64,000 nt of DNA, from contig DRFJ01000056.1 of NCBI GenBank assembly GCA_011050615.1, positions 1 to 64,000 of the forward strand. Direction: 5' to 3'. The position numbers and the translations under genes are program-made. Numbering within the stretch: position 1 is the stretch's first letter; every line of letters starts with the position of its first letter. Source of the stretch: Bacteroidota bacterium. GTDB lineage: Bacteria; Bacteroidota; Bacteroidia; Bacteroidales; VadinHA17. The notes beneath the pieces were generated by a model that worked only from the letters and a program-made list of their open reading frames with translations, was not told the origin of the DNA and did no database searches. Of this stretch, positions 31,293 through 41,083 are shown in pieces.

Positions 31293-32362
31293 TTTCTTAT
31301 ATTGTCTATAAAGATATCAAATAAAAAATCAGTATCAGTTGGTCCGCCTGATGCTTCAGGGTGGAACTGGGTGGAGAAAAAAGGTTTTTCCCTGTGCCTC
31401 ATTCCCTCATTAGTTCCATCGTTTATATTAATAAAAAGAGGTTCCCAGTCTTTTCCAAGGCTAATATTATCAACAGCGAAGCCATGATTCTGTGAGGTGA
31501 TATATGCCTTGTCGGTTCCTGCCTGCAACACCGGCTGGTTATGGCTCCTGTGACCGTACTTCAGCTTATATGTGTCGGCACCCTGGGCCAGACCCATGAG
31601 CTGGTTACCAAGACAGATCCCGAATACCGGAATATCCTTTTCCAGGGACCGGGCAATATTTGCTATGGTCTCACCACACATTTTTGGGTCGCCCGGGCCA
31701 TTCGATATAAACAGGCCATCGTATTCGAGCGTATGGAAATCGTAGTCCCAGGGCACCCTTATAACCGTAGTGTCACGCTTTAGCAGGTTTCGGATAATAT
31801 TGTATTTAACACCGCAATCGACAAGAACTATCCTGTATTTTCCCTTACCGTAGCTAAGGGGTTTCCTAATGCTTACTTCCCTGACAAGATTATCCATGTT
31901 CGGGTCATAAAAAGAGGTTTCTGCTCCTGAAGGTTCAATCTTGCCGAGCATAGAGCCCTTTTCCCTGAGTCTCTTGGTGAGTGCCCTGGTGTCAATCCCA
32001 TAGATCCCGGGGATATTATTTGTTTCAAGCCATTGATGGAGGCTTTCAGCCGCACTCCAGTGGCTGTATTCAAAGGAATAGTCAGAAACTATAAGTCCTT
32101 TAATATGTATTGATGATGATTCATGAAAAATATGAAGTTCATCATCAGGGTCTTTTCGGGGAGCACCGTAGTTACCTACCAGCGGGTATGTAAGGCAAAG
32201 TATCTGCCCCCTGTAAGAAGGGTCGGTCAGGCTCTCCGGATATCCGGTCATGGCAGTATTAAAAACTACCTCTCCGGCCGAAGTTATTAGTTTACCGAAT
32301 GATTTGCCCCTGTAAACGGTACCGTCTTCGAGGCTAAGTTTTACCGGTATGGATTTCTTCAT
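31274..32362 (-). CDS. carA: Carbamoyl-phosphate synthase small subunit
   Basis: GKLITSAGEVVFNTAMTGYPESLTDPSYRGQILCLTYPLVGNYG; glutaminase FGICLGNQLMGLAQGADTYKLKYGHRSHNQPV. Confidence 0.97.
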   Translation of the reverse strand: MKKSIPVKLSLEDGTVYRGKSFGKLITSAGEVVFNTAMTGYPESLTDPSYRGQILCLTYPLVGNYGAPRKDPDDELHIFHESSSIHIKGLIVSDYSFEYSHWSAAESLHQWLETNNIPGIYGIDTRALTKRLREKGSMLGKIEPSGAETSFYDPNMDNLVREVSIRKPLSYGKGKYRIVLVDCGVKYNIIRNLLKRDTTVIRVPWDYDFHTLEYDGLFISNGPGDPKMCGETIANIARSLEKDIPVFGICLGNQLMGLAQGADTYKLKYGHRSHNQPVLQAGTDKAYITSQNHGFAVDNISLGKDWEPLFININDGTNEGMRHREKPFFSTQFHPEASGGPTDTDFLFDIFIDNIRKWRKEG

Positions 32363-33573
32363 TTATTTTCCAGTTTTAACAGGGCTGTTTCCATATTCTC
32401 AACAGCTTCTTTTACTGTATCAAGTCTGCAGGCTACGTTCATCCTCATAAAGCCTTCACCCCCGGGACCGAATACTGATCCTTCACTCATTCCTACAGCA
32501 GCTTCATCAACAAAGAATTTATTCAGTTCATCAGGTTTCATACCCATAGCCCTGCAATCGAGCCAGATCATATAGGTGGCTTCGGGAGGCACGGGCCTGA
32601 TCAATTTATTATTCCTGAATTTCTCAAGGACGTATTCAATATTACGGTTTACATATGACAGCATTTCATCAAGCCACTCATCGCCATGGGAATAAGCCGC
32701 AATTGATGCCTCATTGCCGAATATATTACCTCCCGTGATACGGAGGCTTTGCATGCATGTATCGAATTTCTTTTTCAGGTCAGGATTGCTTATAATGACT
32801 GAGGAAGTTGAAAGTCCGGCAATATTAAAGGTCTTGCTGGGAGCCATGCATGTAATGGTTGAGGCGGCTGCCCTCTCCGAAAGATCTGCAAGAGGAATAT
32901 GTCTGTATGCCGGCAGTACCAGGTCCGAGTGTATTTCATCGCTCAGTATCAGGATATCATGCCTGAGGCATATGTCGGCCAGCTGTTCAAGTTCAGCGGC
33001 GGTCCAGGCCCTGCCCACGGGATTATGAGGGTTACAGAGAATCAGCATCTTTACTCCTCCTGCAGCTTTATGTTCAAGATCATCAAAATCTATTTTCCAG
33101 GTCCCTTTTTCTTCAATGAGCCTGTTGTATACGGGCACGCGCTTATGATCGGTAATAGCATTGAAGAAGGGGAAATAGACAGGTGGTTGTATAATGATTT
33201 TATCGCCCTGACCGGTAAAGGCGAGTGTGCATATGTTCAAGGCAGGCACTATGCCTGGGCTGAAGGATATCCAGTCATTTTCTATGTCCCATGAATGTCT
33301 TCTCCTTATCCAGTCGCTGAGTGATGTGAAGTATTCCCTACGTCTTATGGTATATCCCAGGATTTCGTGATCGAGTCTTTTTCGCAGCGCTTCGACTATA
33401 AACGGAGGGCAAAGGAAGTCCATATCAGCAAGCCACATCGGGATCACATTATCGGTGCCAAAAACTTCTTTTCTGGAGTCGTATTTTACGGAGCTTGTAC
33501 CCTGCCGGCTAACAGGTAAATCAAAATTATATGCCATATCCCAGGTTGAATTCCGGGGCTCAAAGGTAAGCAT
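32359..33573 (-). CDS. PatB/MalY-type PLP-dependent aminotransferase (cystathionine beta-lyase-like)
   Basis: IPMWLADMDFLCPPFIVEALRKRLDHEILGYT; LILCNPHNPVGRAWTAAELEQLADIC; APSKTFNIAGLSTS. Confidence 0.92.
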   Translation of the reverse strand: MLTFEPRNSTWDMAYNFDLPVSRQGTSSVKYDSRKEVFGTDNVIPMWLADMDFLCPPFIVEALRKRLDHEILGYTIRRREYFTSLSDWIRRRHSWDIENDWISFSPGIVPALNICTLAFTGQGDKIIIQPPVYFPFFNAITDHKRVPVYNRLIEEKGTWKIDFDDLEHKAAGGVKMLILCNPHNPVGRAWTAAELEQLADICLRHDILILSDEIHSDLVLPAYRHIPLADLSERAAASTITCMAPSKTFNIAGLSTSSVIISNPDLKKKFDTCMQSLRITGGNIFGNEASIAAYSHGDEWLDEMLSYVNRNIEYVLEKFRNNKLIRPVPPEATYMIWLDCRAMGMKPDELNKFFVDEAAVGMSEGSVFGPGGEGFMRMNVACRLDTVKEAVENMETALLKLENK

Positions 33574-33575
33574 AA

Positions 33576-34676
33576 TTATTGCGAATCCAACGCCAGTAAT
33601 GCAAAACTGGCCAGCCAGTGTCCTCCCTCATAATGACCGTCGGTTATATTTGGCAGTGAGTACCTTATATGTTCATCGGCTATTTTTGCCAGGTGGCCGT
33701 AACCGGGTAGTGAAGAAGCTATTCCATATAAGCACCAGGCACGGCTGAAATTCAGGCCGTCGAGATGTGCAAGCTGCCCGTCGGCCCTGTCGCCTACAAT
33801 GCCGGGCTCCAGTGTATAGGACGGGTCAGCTAATTCAGGAAGAAAGTTTTTGAGCCACTCTCCATATTCTTTTTGATCGAGGATCTTTCTCATGATATCA
33901 GCCTCCTCAAGGCAGGGTGAAAGAAAATCATTACCTCCGGGTTCCCATGACATGGGACATTGTGTATCGTAAAGATAAAAATCCCCCGCTCTTTTCTTAA
34001 TGCTGAGCATAAGGCTGTCATTCCCGGTGGCGATGGCATAATCCCAGGCAAAGCTCAATCCGAAAGCAGTGTTGTTATGTGTGCCAACTCGTATAGGATA
34101 GCTTAGCTTTGGAAGGAAGTCTATGTACATGTCTGATATGAGTTCAGCAAGGGGATATAGCTTAGCGTACAGATCCCTGGCAAAATCTGTATCCCAGGTG
34201 TATAATTCCTGGGCCAGTTTTAAAAGCCAGGCCCAGCCATAGGTCCTTTCAAAAGTTTTGTTTTGTTCCTTCCTGAAATATTCCACTTCCCCGGCAATAT
34301 TTTCTGCTGTCAGTCTGTCTGAAAGAAACTTTTTCATCTCTTCCGGCTTATCGAGGCCGGGAAAGTTTTTGAGAAGCATAACCAGTGACCAGTGACCATG
34401 AACTGATGAGTGCCAGTCGAAGCAACCATAAAATGATGGATGCAGATTGCGGGGAGGAAGCAGGTCTTCATCGCTGCTGAGTGTTTGATTCAGCTTGTTC
34501 GGATATTCCTTTTCAATGCATGCTATCGGTAATTCGGCAAGCCTGTTAGCCTCATCCAGGTCAAGTAAAGGACGTTCTGCAGGCTCCGGGGTACTGCTGT
34601 CAACCTGATTGTCCTGCCTCTTGTCCTGGCAGGCGAATAAAAGTGATGCTGCAAATAATAGAATAATATATCTCAT
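33576..34676 (-). CDS. DUF2891-like lipoprotein
   Basis: Lipobox LLFAC|QDK; HPSFYGCFDWHSSVHGHWSLVMLLKNFP and GTHNNTAFGLSFAWDYA are DUF2891-like. Confidence 0.85.
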   Translation of the reverse strand: MRYIILLFAASLLFACQDKRQDNQVDSSTPEPAERPLLDLDEANRLAELPIACIEKEYPNKLNQTLSSDEDLLPPRNLHPSFYGCFDWHSSVHGHWSLVMLLKNFPGLDKPEEMKKFLSDRLTAENIAGEVEYFRKEQNKTFERTYGWAWLLKLAQELYTWDTDFARDLYAKLYPLAELISDMYIDFLPKLSYPIRVGTHNNTAFGLSFAWDYAIATGNDSLMLSIKKRAGDFYLYDTQCPMSWEPGGNDFLSPCLEEADIMRKILDQKEYGEWLKNFLPELADPSYTLEPGIVGDRADGQLAHLDGLNFSRAWCLYGIASSLPGYGHLAKIADEHIRYSLPNITDGHYEGGHWLASFALLALDSQ

Positions 34677-34865
34677 AATGGTACAATTTTATAATTTTTT
34701 TATTACCAAATCTACAATAAACTGAAAATTAATACTTATGATTTTTCTTAATATTGGCCGCTTTATAAATATATTTTATAATTTTACGCCTATTAATAAG
34801 GTACTAAATGAGATAAGTTTTTTGAAAATGAATAATCAGATTAATTAATAAACAATTAATTACCC

Positions 34866-35687
34866 ATGAAGAAAATCTTTTTACTTGTAATTACCCTGGT
34901 TCTGGCATTTTCGACTTTATTCACTTCCTGTAAGAACAGGAGAGGGGATAGGGAACAGAAAAAAATAAAAATTGAAGATGCCCGTGCCCTCACAGATGAA
35001 ATTGAAAAGCACGTCTATCCTTTACCTACATCTGTGGAGGTTATTAAAATGCTGACCGAGCTCGAGGTTGGGTATATCATAGGAGTCTCCAACCCGGTGG
35101 ATAATGCAACAAACTACATAACAAGCAAGAGTCAGGCCATTAACCTCGGTATTTATGGAGCAGACCTCAGCTATGCCACCCTCTATAATATGAACCAGGA
35201 TGTAATAAACTATCTGGATGTAATTCGTGAGCTTACCAATAGCCTGAAAATGTCAAAGATATATTCAAGAGAATTGTATGACGACATTAAGAACAGTTTT
35301 GATAACAGGGACAGGCTCGTGGAAATACTGACGAATGCCTTTAACCGGACCTACGCCTACCTCGCCGATAACGATCAGGGTTCACTTGCCCTCCTCGTGG
35401 TTGCAGGAGCCTGGGTTGAAGGCATGTATATAACAACCCATATATCGGAGTCAGTTTATCACGTTGAAGGTATAGTGAAAGTATTACTTGAACAGAAAGA
35501 GTCGTTTGAACTTTATCTTGAACTCGCTGAACCTTTATCTGATGACCCGGTTGTTGGTGAGATGCTTGAAATTCTGGGCCCCATAAAAAAAGTATATGAA
35601 GAAGTTGAAGATGGCAGTCTGACTCTCAGTAATGTTGAGGACATTACTGCCGCTATTGAATTGGTAAGGGGGAAACTGGTATCATAA
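34866..35687 (+). CDS. Hypothetical lipoprotein
   Basis: MKKIFLLVITLVLAFSTLFTSC|KNRRG lipobox; predominantly helical-looking protein without recognised domain. Confidence 0.75.
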   Translation: MKKIFLLVITLVLAFSTLFTSCKNRRGDREQKKIKIEDARALTDEIEKHVYPLPTSVEVIKMLTELEVGYIIGVSNPVDNATNYITSKSQAINLGIYGADLSYATLYNMNQDVINYLDVIRELTNSLKMSKIYSRELYDDIKNSFDNRDRLVEILTNAFNRTYAYLADNDQGSLALLVVAGAWVEGMYITTHISESVYHVEGIVKVLLEQKESFELYLELAEPLSDDPVVGEMLEILGPIKKVYEEVEDGSLTLSNVEDITAAIELVRGKLVS

Positions 35688-35705
35688 AAATTACCTGATA
35701 TTTTT

Positions 35706-35747
35706 ACCGTGAAAGCAGGTACCAGTCTATTTGCTTCACGGTTTTTT
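35706..35747 (+). terminator. Intrinsic terminator
   Basis: ACCGTGAAAGCA...TGCTTCACGGTTTTTT, an imperfect 10-bp stem plus T6, 18 nt after the stop at 35687. Confidence 0.8.
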
Positions 35748-35761
35748 ATTAAATAAAGTAT

Positions 35762-38700
35762 ATGAGAGAACCCGTATTATTTGCATTAATACACATATTC
35801 GCAATACTCTCACAGGTAACCCCCGGTGGTATTACAACCCGGGGAAGGAAAATTTTACGCGGATATCTCGCAAGATATCTTAACCAGGAGCTTGAAGAGG
35901 AATATTATAAAATTTTTGAAACAACCCATGAATTTTATTCAGAGGAGCTTTCAGGACTTGATGATAAGGAGTTAAAAGACGAAACATCACTTATCAATTT
36001 CCAGATAAAAAATATATGCAGGCAAATACGTAAGGGACTCTTTCTGGAAGAAAGAATGATTGTGTTTCTTCAGCTGCTTGAATTCGTTTATGAAGACCGC
36101 GAGGTAACATCCCAGGAAAGGAAGATAATAGAAATAGTAGCGCGAACCTTCAACATCAATGAAAAGGAATATAACAATTCCTGTTCCTTTATGATAGGGA
36201 ATGCCATGGATAAGGTGAGCCCCGATTCAATAATATTAATTGAAGGACCGGGGGATGAGGAAAAATTTTCTGACACTTTCGGGAACAAGAAGAAATGGAA
36301 TAAAATACCTATACAAGGCCTCCAGGGCAGTATTTTTGTTCTTCATATTGAAAGCATCCATATCCTTCTTTTTACCTACCATGGCAATCAGTCATTATAC
36401 TTCAGGGGCAAGCCGGTAATAAAAGGAAGGCCTTACCTGCTGGATCCGGGTGTGAGCATAAAAGGCAAGGATATTGAACCAATTTATTATGCGGGAATAT
36501 TGAGAGAGTTTCTCAGACTCTCATATGTCGATAAAATAATTTTCGAAGGTCATAACCTTGAGTATCGGTTTAAAAAGTCAGATCAGGGTTTGAAACCAAT
36601 GAGTTTCAGGGCTGATTCGGGTAATCTGATAGGTATAATGGGTGGCAGCGGTGTTGGCAAATCAACAATGCTGAACATACTGAACGGGAAGATGAACCCT
36701 GACAGGGGCAACCTTTATCTGAACGGATATGATCTTTTTAATGAGAGTGATGAACTCAAGGGTTTGATTGGATATATCCCCCAGGATGACCTGTTGATCG
36801 AAGAACTTACAGTATTCCAGAATCTTTATTATAACGCCAGGCTATGTTTTGGAAATTATTCCAGGAAGAGGATCAGGACTATGGTGAAAAAGATACTGAA
36901 GGGCCTGGAACTTTATGAAATAAAGGATTTACAGGTTGGTGACCCCTTAAACAAGAAAATAAGCGGAGGTCAGCGAAAAAGATTGAATATCAGCCTTGAA
37001 TTGATAAGAGAGCCGGCTATACTGTTTGTGGATGAGCCCACATCCGGACTGTCATCATCTGATTCACACAAGGTAATGGAGCTCCTGAAAGAGCAGGCTA
37101 ACAAAGGGAAACTGATAATCTCAATCATACACCAGCCCTCCTCCGGCGTACTGAAACTTTTTGACAGGTTATGGATACTTGACAAGGGCGGGTATATGGT
37201 TTATGACGGCGACCCTGTCGATTCACTCGTATATTTTAAAACTGAAACTTCCCAGGCAAATGCGGCTGAATCAGAGTGCCCTAACTGTGGTAATGTCGAC
37301 ACTGATGATATCCTTGACCTTATAGAATCAAAGCAGGTTACCGAAGAGGGGTATAAGAGTGAAAAAAGGGTGGTGGAACCCAAAGAGTGGTATGAGAGGT
37401 ATAAGAGGACGATGAAACCCAATTTTAAATCCAGGCCACAGAAGTTCAAACTACCGCAAACTAATTTTTCTGTTCCTTCCAAAATATCACAGCTCAAGAC
37501 ATTTTTTAAAAGGAATATACTTAGAAAGCTTTCAGACAGGCAGTACCTGACCATTAACCTGTTCGAAGCCCCGATGCTTGCCGTCATTCTTGCCTTTCTT
37601 TCGAAATATATTACAGACGGGGTTTACCTCATGTCCGAAAACAAGAACCTTCCAATCTTCCTCTTCATGGCAGTAGTGGTTGCCCTCTTCCTCGGTCTTA
37701 CGGTGAGTGCCGAAGAAATATTCAAGGACCGGAAGATACTCGAAAGGCAGAAATTCCTGGATATCAGCCGTTCAAGTTACCTGGTATCAAAAATTTCTTT
37801 TCTCTTCATGCTCTCAGCCTTACAGTCATTCCTATTTATTTTTATATCGGATATTATACTTGAAATAAACGGGCTGCTTTTCAGGCAGTGGCTGGTTTTA
37901 TTCTCCATTTCCTGTTTCGGGAATATAGTGGGACTTAATATCTCGGCAGGTATGAGATCGGTTGTAAGTATATACATTCTGATACCCCTTATTCTCGTAC
38001 CACAACTCCTGCTTGGTGGTGCCATGATAAAGTTTGATGACCTGCATAAGAGCTTTACCAATAAGATATATGTTCCTATCATCGGCGACGTTATGGCTAC
38101 AAGGTGGGCCTATGAGGCTATTTCCGTAGACCAGTTTAAAAATAACCGATACGAGAGACTGATATTTGATAATGAAATGAATTTAAGCCAGAACGACTGG
38201 TACGATTCCTTCCTGATTCCCGAATTAAAAAAGAAAGTTAAGGAATGCGAGTTTGCAAAGGGAAGAGCAGAATATGCCAGTCACTTTAACAATAACCTAA
38301 ATAAACTTAACAGGTATATCGGCTTGCTTTCATCACTCTCGGGAATTGAGTCTGATTCACTTCTGTCTGAATTAAATGTCGGAAAGTTTGATTCAGCAAC
38401 CGTTAAAAGGGCCAATGCAAGGCTTGACAGCCTCAGGTCATTTTTCAGGGCAAAAAGAATAGATGCCACCAGCCGGAGGGATTCAATACTAAATGAACTG
38501 GAAAAGAAAATAGGCCGTGAAAAAATACTTGAGCTGAAACGGAATAATTATAATAATTACCTGGCCGATATCGTGCTTAACGTATCAAGTATCGATAAGA
38601 TATATGAGACTGAAGACCAGATGATACAAAAATCTGACCCGGTTTACATGGCACCTACCTCAAGGATTGGGAGGGCACATTTTTTTGCACCTTTTAAATA

Positions 38701-38863
38701 TTTTGGAAATCTTAAAATAGATACCCTCTGGTTTAATATAATGGCCATATGGTTAATGTCTGCCGCATTTATGCTGAGTCTTTACTTTAATGTTCTCAAG
38801 AAGATCATCGATCTGCTTGAATCAATCAGTTTTTCCTGGCGCAAAAGAGAACCAAGGGTATAA
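35762..38863 (+). CDS. ABCG-type ABC transporter fusion: N-terminal TerB-like region + ATPase + ABC-2 permease with large extracytoplasmic insertion
   Basis: TerB-like LLEFVYEDREVTSQERKIIEIVARTFNI; Walker A GGSGVGKSTMLNILNG; KISGGQRKRLNISLELIREPAILFVDEPTSGLSSSDS; C-terminal TM segments flanking about 200 aa of charged residues. Confidence 0.9.
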   Translation: MREPVLFALIHIFAILSQVTPGGITTRGRKILRGYLARYLNQELEEEYYKIFETTHEFYSEELSGLDDKELKDETSLINFQIKNICRQIRKGLFLEERMIVFLQLLEFVYEDREVTSQERKIIEIVARTFNINEKEYNNSCSFMIGNAMDKVSPDSIILIEGPGDEEKFSDTFGNKKKWNKIPIQGLQGSIFVLHIESIHILLFTYHGNQSLYFRGKPVIKGRPYLLDPGVSIKGKDIEPIYYAGILREFLRLSYVDKIIFEGHNLEYRFKKSDQGLKPMSFRADSGNLIGIMGGSGVGKSTMLNILNGKMNPDRGNLYLNGYDLFNESDELKGLIGYIPQDDLLIEELTVFQNLYYNARLCFGNYSRKRIRTMVKKILKGLELYEIKDLQVGDPLNKKISGGQRKRLNISLELIREPAILFVDEPTSGLSSSDSHKVMELLKEQANKGKLIISIIHQPSSGVLKLFDRLWILDKGGYMVYDGDPVDSLVYFKTETSQANAAESECPNCGNVDTDDILDLIESKQVTEEGYKSEKRVVEPKEWYERYKRTMKPNFKSRPQKFKLPQTNFSVPSKISQLKTFFKRNILRKLSDRQYLTINLFEAPMLAVILAFLSKYITDGVYLMSENKNLPIFLFMAVVVALFLGLTVSAEEIFKDRKILERQKFLDISRSSYLVSKISFLFMLSALQSFLFIFISDIILEINGLLFRQWLVLFSISCFGNIVGLNISAGMRSVVSIYILIPLILVPQLLLGGAMIKFDDLHKSFTNKIYVPIIGDVMATRWAYEAISVDQFKNNRYERLIFDNEMNLSQNDWYDSFLIPELKKKVKECEFAKGRAEYASHFNNNLNKLNRYIGLLSSLSGIESDSLLSELNVGKFDSATVKRANARLDSLRSFFRAKRIDATSRRDSILNELEKKIGREKILELKRNNYNNYLADIVLNVSSIDKIYETEDQMIQKSDPVYMAPTSRIGRAHFFAPFKYFGNLKIDTLWFNIMAIWLMSAAFMLSLYFNVLKKIIDLLESISFSWRKREPRV

Positions 38864-38918
38864 ATAATTTATCACCAGGTTGTTTTTATCGCTCTGAAAA
38901 GCTTATTTTGCCTTCGCT

Positions 38919-39719
38919 ATGAGTGAAGTAAGGGCAAAAAAGCATCTTGGTCAGCATTTCCTGACCGACAGGAATATAGCCGGGAAAATATCCCTGGCGC
39001 TTGAAATGAAAGATTGTTCAAATGTCCTGGAAATAGGACCCGGGATGGGGATGCTAACTGATTTTCTCATTGAAAGGGGCTTTGAAAATTTTAAGGTCGT
39101 TGAAATAGATCGTGAGGCAGCAGATTATTTAAGAAGAAAATATAATAAACTTAAATTAATTGAAGCGGATTTTCTGAGCCTGGACCTCGATAGTCATTTT
39201 AAGGGGGATATGGGGATAATTGGTAATTTCCCCTATAATATATCAAGCCAGATTTTCTTCAGGGTGCTTCAATACAGGGATAAAGTCTGTGAACTAACCG
39301 GTATGCTTCAGAAAGAAGTTGCAGACAGGATAGTTTCAGGGCCCGGATCGAAAGTCTATGGTATACTGAGTGTACTTTTACAGGCATATTACAGGGTTGA
39401 ATACCTGTTTGCAGTTCCGTCAGGTGTTTTCAATCCCCCTCCAAAAGTCAAATCAGCTGTAATAAGACTTACGCGAAAAGAGGGGGGAGCTGTCAACTAT
39501 AATGAAAATTTGTTTTTCAGGGTGGTTAAGCTAACGTTTAACCAGAGAAGAAAAACCATAAAGAATTCGTTAAAACCACTGGTGGATGCTTCAGGTATTG
39601 ATAATTTATTGCTCAGGAAAAGACCTGAGGAACTGGGAGTGGATGATTTTATCAGACTAACCGAACTTGTTGAAGCTTTAATGAACAAAAATACGAATAG
39701 CCATGTCCAGGACAATTGA
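38919..39719 (+). CDS. rsmA: 16S rRNA (adenine1518/1519-N6)-dimethyltransferase
   Basis: KKHLGQHFLTDRNIAGKI; VLEIGPGMGMLTDFL; IGNFPYNISSQIFF; KLTFNQRRKTIKNSLK. Confidence 0.97.
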   Translation: MSEVRAKKHLGQHFLTDRNIAGKISLALEMKDCSNVLEIGPGMGMLTDFLIERGFENFKVVEIDREAADYLRRKYNKLKLIEADFLSLDLDSHFKGDMGIIGNFPYNISSQIFFRVLQYRDKVCELTGMLQKEVADRIVSGPGSKVYGILSVLLQAYYRVEYLFAVPSGVFNPPPKVKSAVIRLTRKEGGAVNYNENLFFRVVKLTFNQRRKTIKNSLKPLVDASGIDNLLLRKRPEELGVDDFIRLTELVEALMNKNTNSHVQDN

Positions 39720-41070
39720 AATCAGCAGGGAATTTATTGATGAACTGAGGGAAGCCATTAAGGAAAATGATGAAAAGAAAGCACTTGAGCTTATAACTGA
39801 TTTCCATGCAGCTGACATAGCCGATCTGTATGACGATATCAGTATTGAAGAAGCTCGTTACCTTTATCTTCTTCTTGACGGGGAACGTGCATCCGATGTC
39901 CTGGCAGAGCTTGACGAGGATGACAGGGAAAGATTCCTTGAGGTCTTGCCGGGTGAAGTGATTGCACAGAAGTTTATTGACCATATGGACTCCGATGACG
40001 CTGCCGACGTAATCGGAGATCTTTCAGAGGAGAAGAAACAGGAAATACTCCTGCATCTTGATGACCTGGAACAGGCGGGTGATATCGTAGACCTTCTGGG
40101 CTATGATGAGGACAGTGCAGGGGGACTGATGGCCAAGGAGATGATAAAAGTCAACGAGAACTGGACAATACTAACCTGCCTTAAGGAAATGGCGAATCAG
40201 GCTGATGAGGTTGATGAGGTATATTATGTTTACGTTGTAGATGACAATAATAAACTCAGGGGCATAGTGTCACTCAAGAAGATGCTGCTCAGCAATAATG
40301 CCACAAAGGTTAAAACTATTATTGAGGATGATATTATCTCGGTTAACACATCAACACCGGGGGAGGAAGTTGCACAGATTATGGTAAAGTACGACCTTGT
40401 GGCAATTCCGGTAGTAGATTCACTCGGACGCCTTGTGGGACGTATTACCATTGATGACATCGTTGATTTTATCAGGGAAGAAGCCGAGAGAGATTACCAG
40501 ATGGCATCGGGTCTGACAGATGAGGTTGAGGCCGGAGATAAAGTACTGTATATTACCAGGGTCAGATTGCCCTGGCTTTTTATAGGATTGCTGGGAGGTA
40601 TACTGGGAGCGCTGGTCCTCGGCAGATTTGAGGGAAGCCTGAAAATGTACCCCGAGATGGCTTTCTTTATACCTCTTATTGCTGCTATGGGTGGTAATGT
40701 GGGGATACAATCATCAGCCATTATAGTACAGGGCCTGGCAAATAATACCCTTAAGGGGGAAAGTACCATCAAAAGGCTCTTGAAGGAATTCCTGGTTGCC
40801 CTGGTAAATGGCCTGATCCTGGCAGCAATAATTTTTGTCTATAATTTTTTTGTAAACGATTCCTTTGCCCTTACACTTACAGTGAGTGCTTCGTTGTTAG
40901 CTGTTATTCTTTTTGCAGCCCTTTTCGGAACCTTTATTCCGCTTATACTGGACAGTTTCAAGATTGACCCGGCACTGGCCACAGGACCCTTTATAACAAC
41001 AATGAACGATATTATAGGTCTTTTTATGTATATGATTATTGGGAGGCTGCTTTACGGGGTATTTGTATGA
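39703..41070 (+). CDS. mgtE: Magnesium transporter MgtE
   Basis: MgtE N-terminal domain, CBS pair, and TM domain with IPLIAAMGGNVGIQSSAIIVQGLA. Overlaps the rsmA 3' end by 17 nt. Confidence 0.95.
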   Translation: MSRTIEISREFIDELREAIKENDEKKALELITDFHAADIADLYDDISIEEARYLYLLLDGERASDVLAELDEDDRERFLEVLPGEVIAQKFIDHMDSDDAADVIGDLSEEKKQEILLHLDDLEQAGDIVDLLGYDEDSAGGLMAKEMIKVNENWTILTCLKEMANQADEVDEVYYVYVVDDNNKLRGIVSLKKMLLSNNATKVKTIIEDDIISVNTSTPGEEVAQIMVKYDLVAIPVVDSLGRLVGRITIDDIVDFIREEAERDYQMASGLTDEVEAGDKVLYITRVRLPWLFIGLLGGILGALVLGRFEGSLKMYPEMAFFIPLIAAMGGNVGIQSSAIIVQGLANNTLKGESTIKRLLKEFLVALVNGLILAAIIFVYNFFVNDSFALTLTVSASLLAVILFAALFGTFIPLILDSFKIDPALATGPFITTMNDIIGLFMYMIIGRLLYGVFV

Positions 41071-41083
41071 AAAGGGCCCCGGT

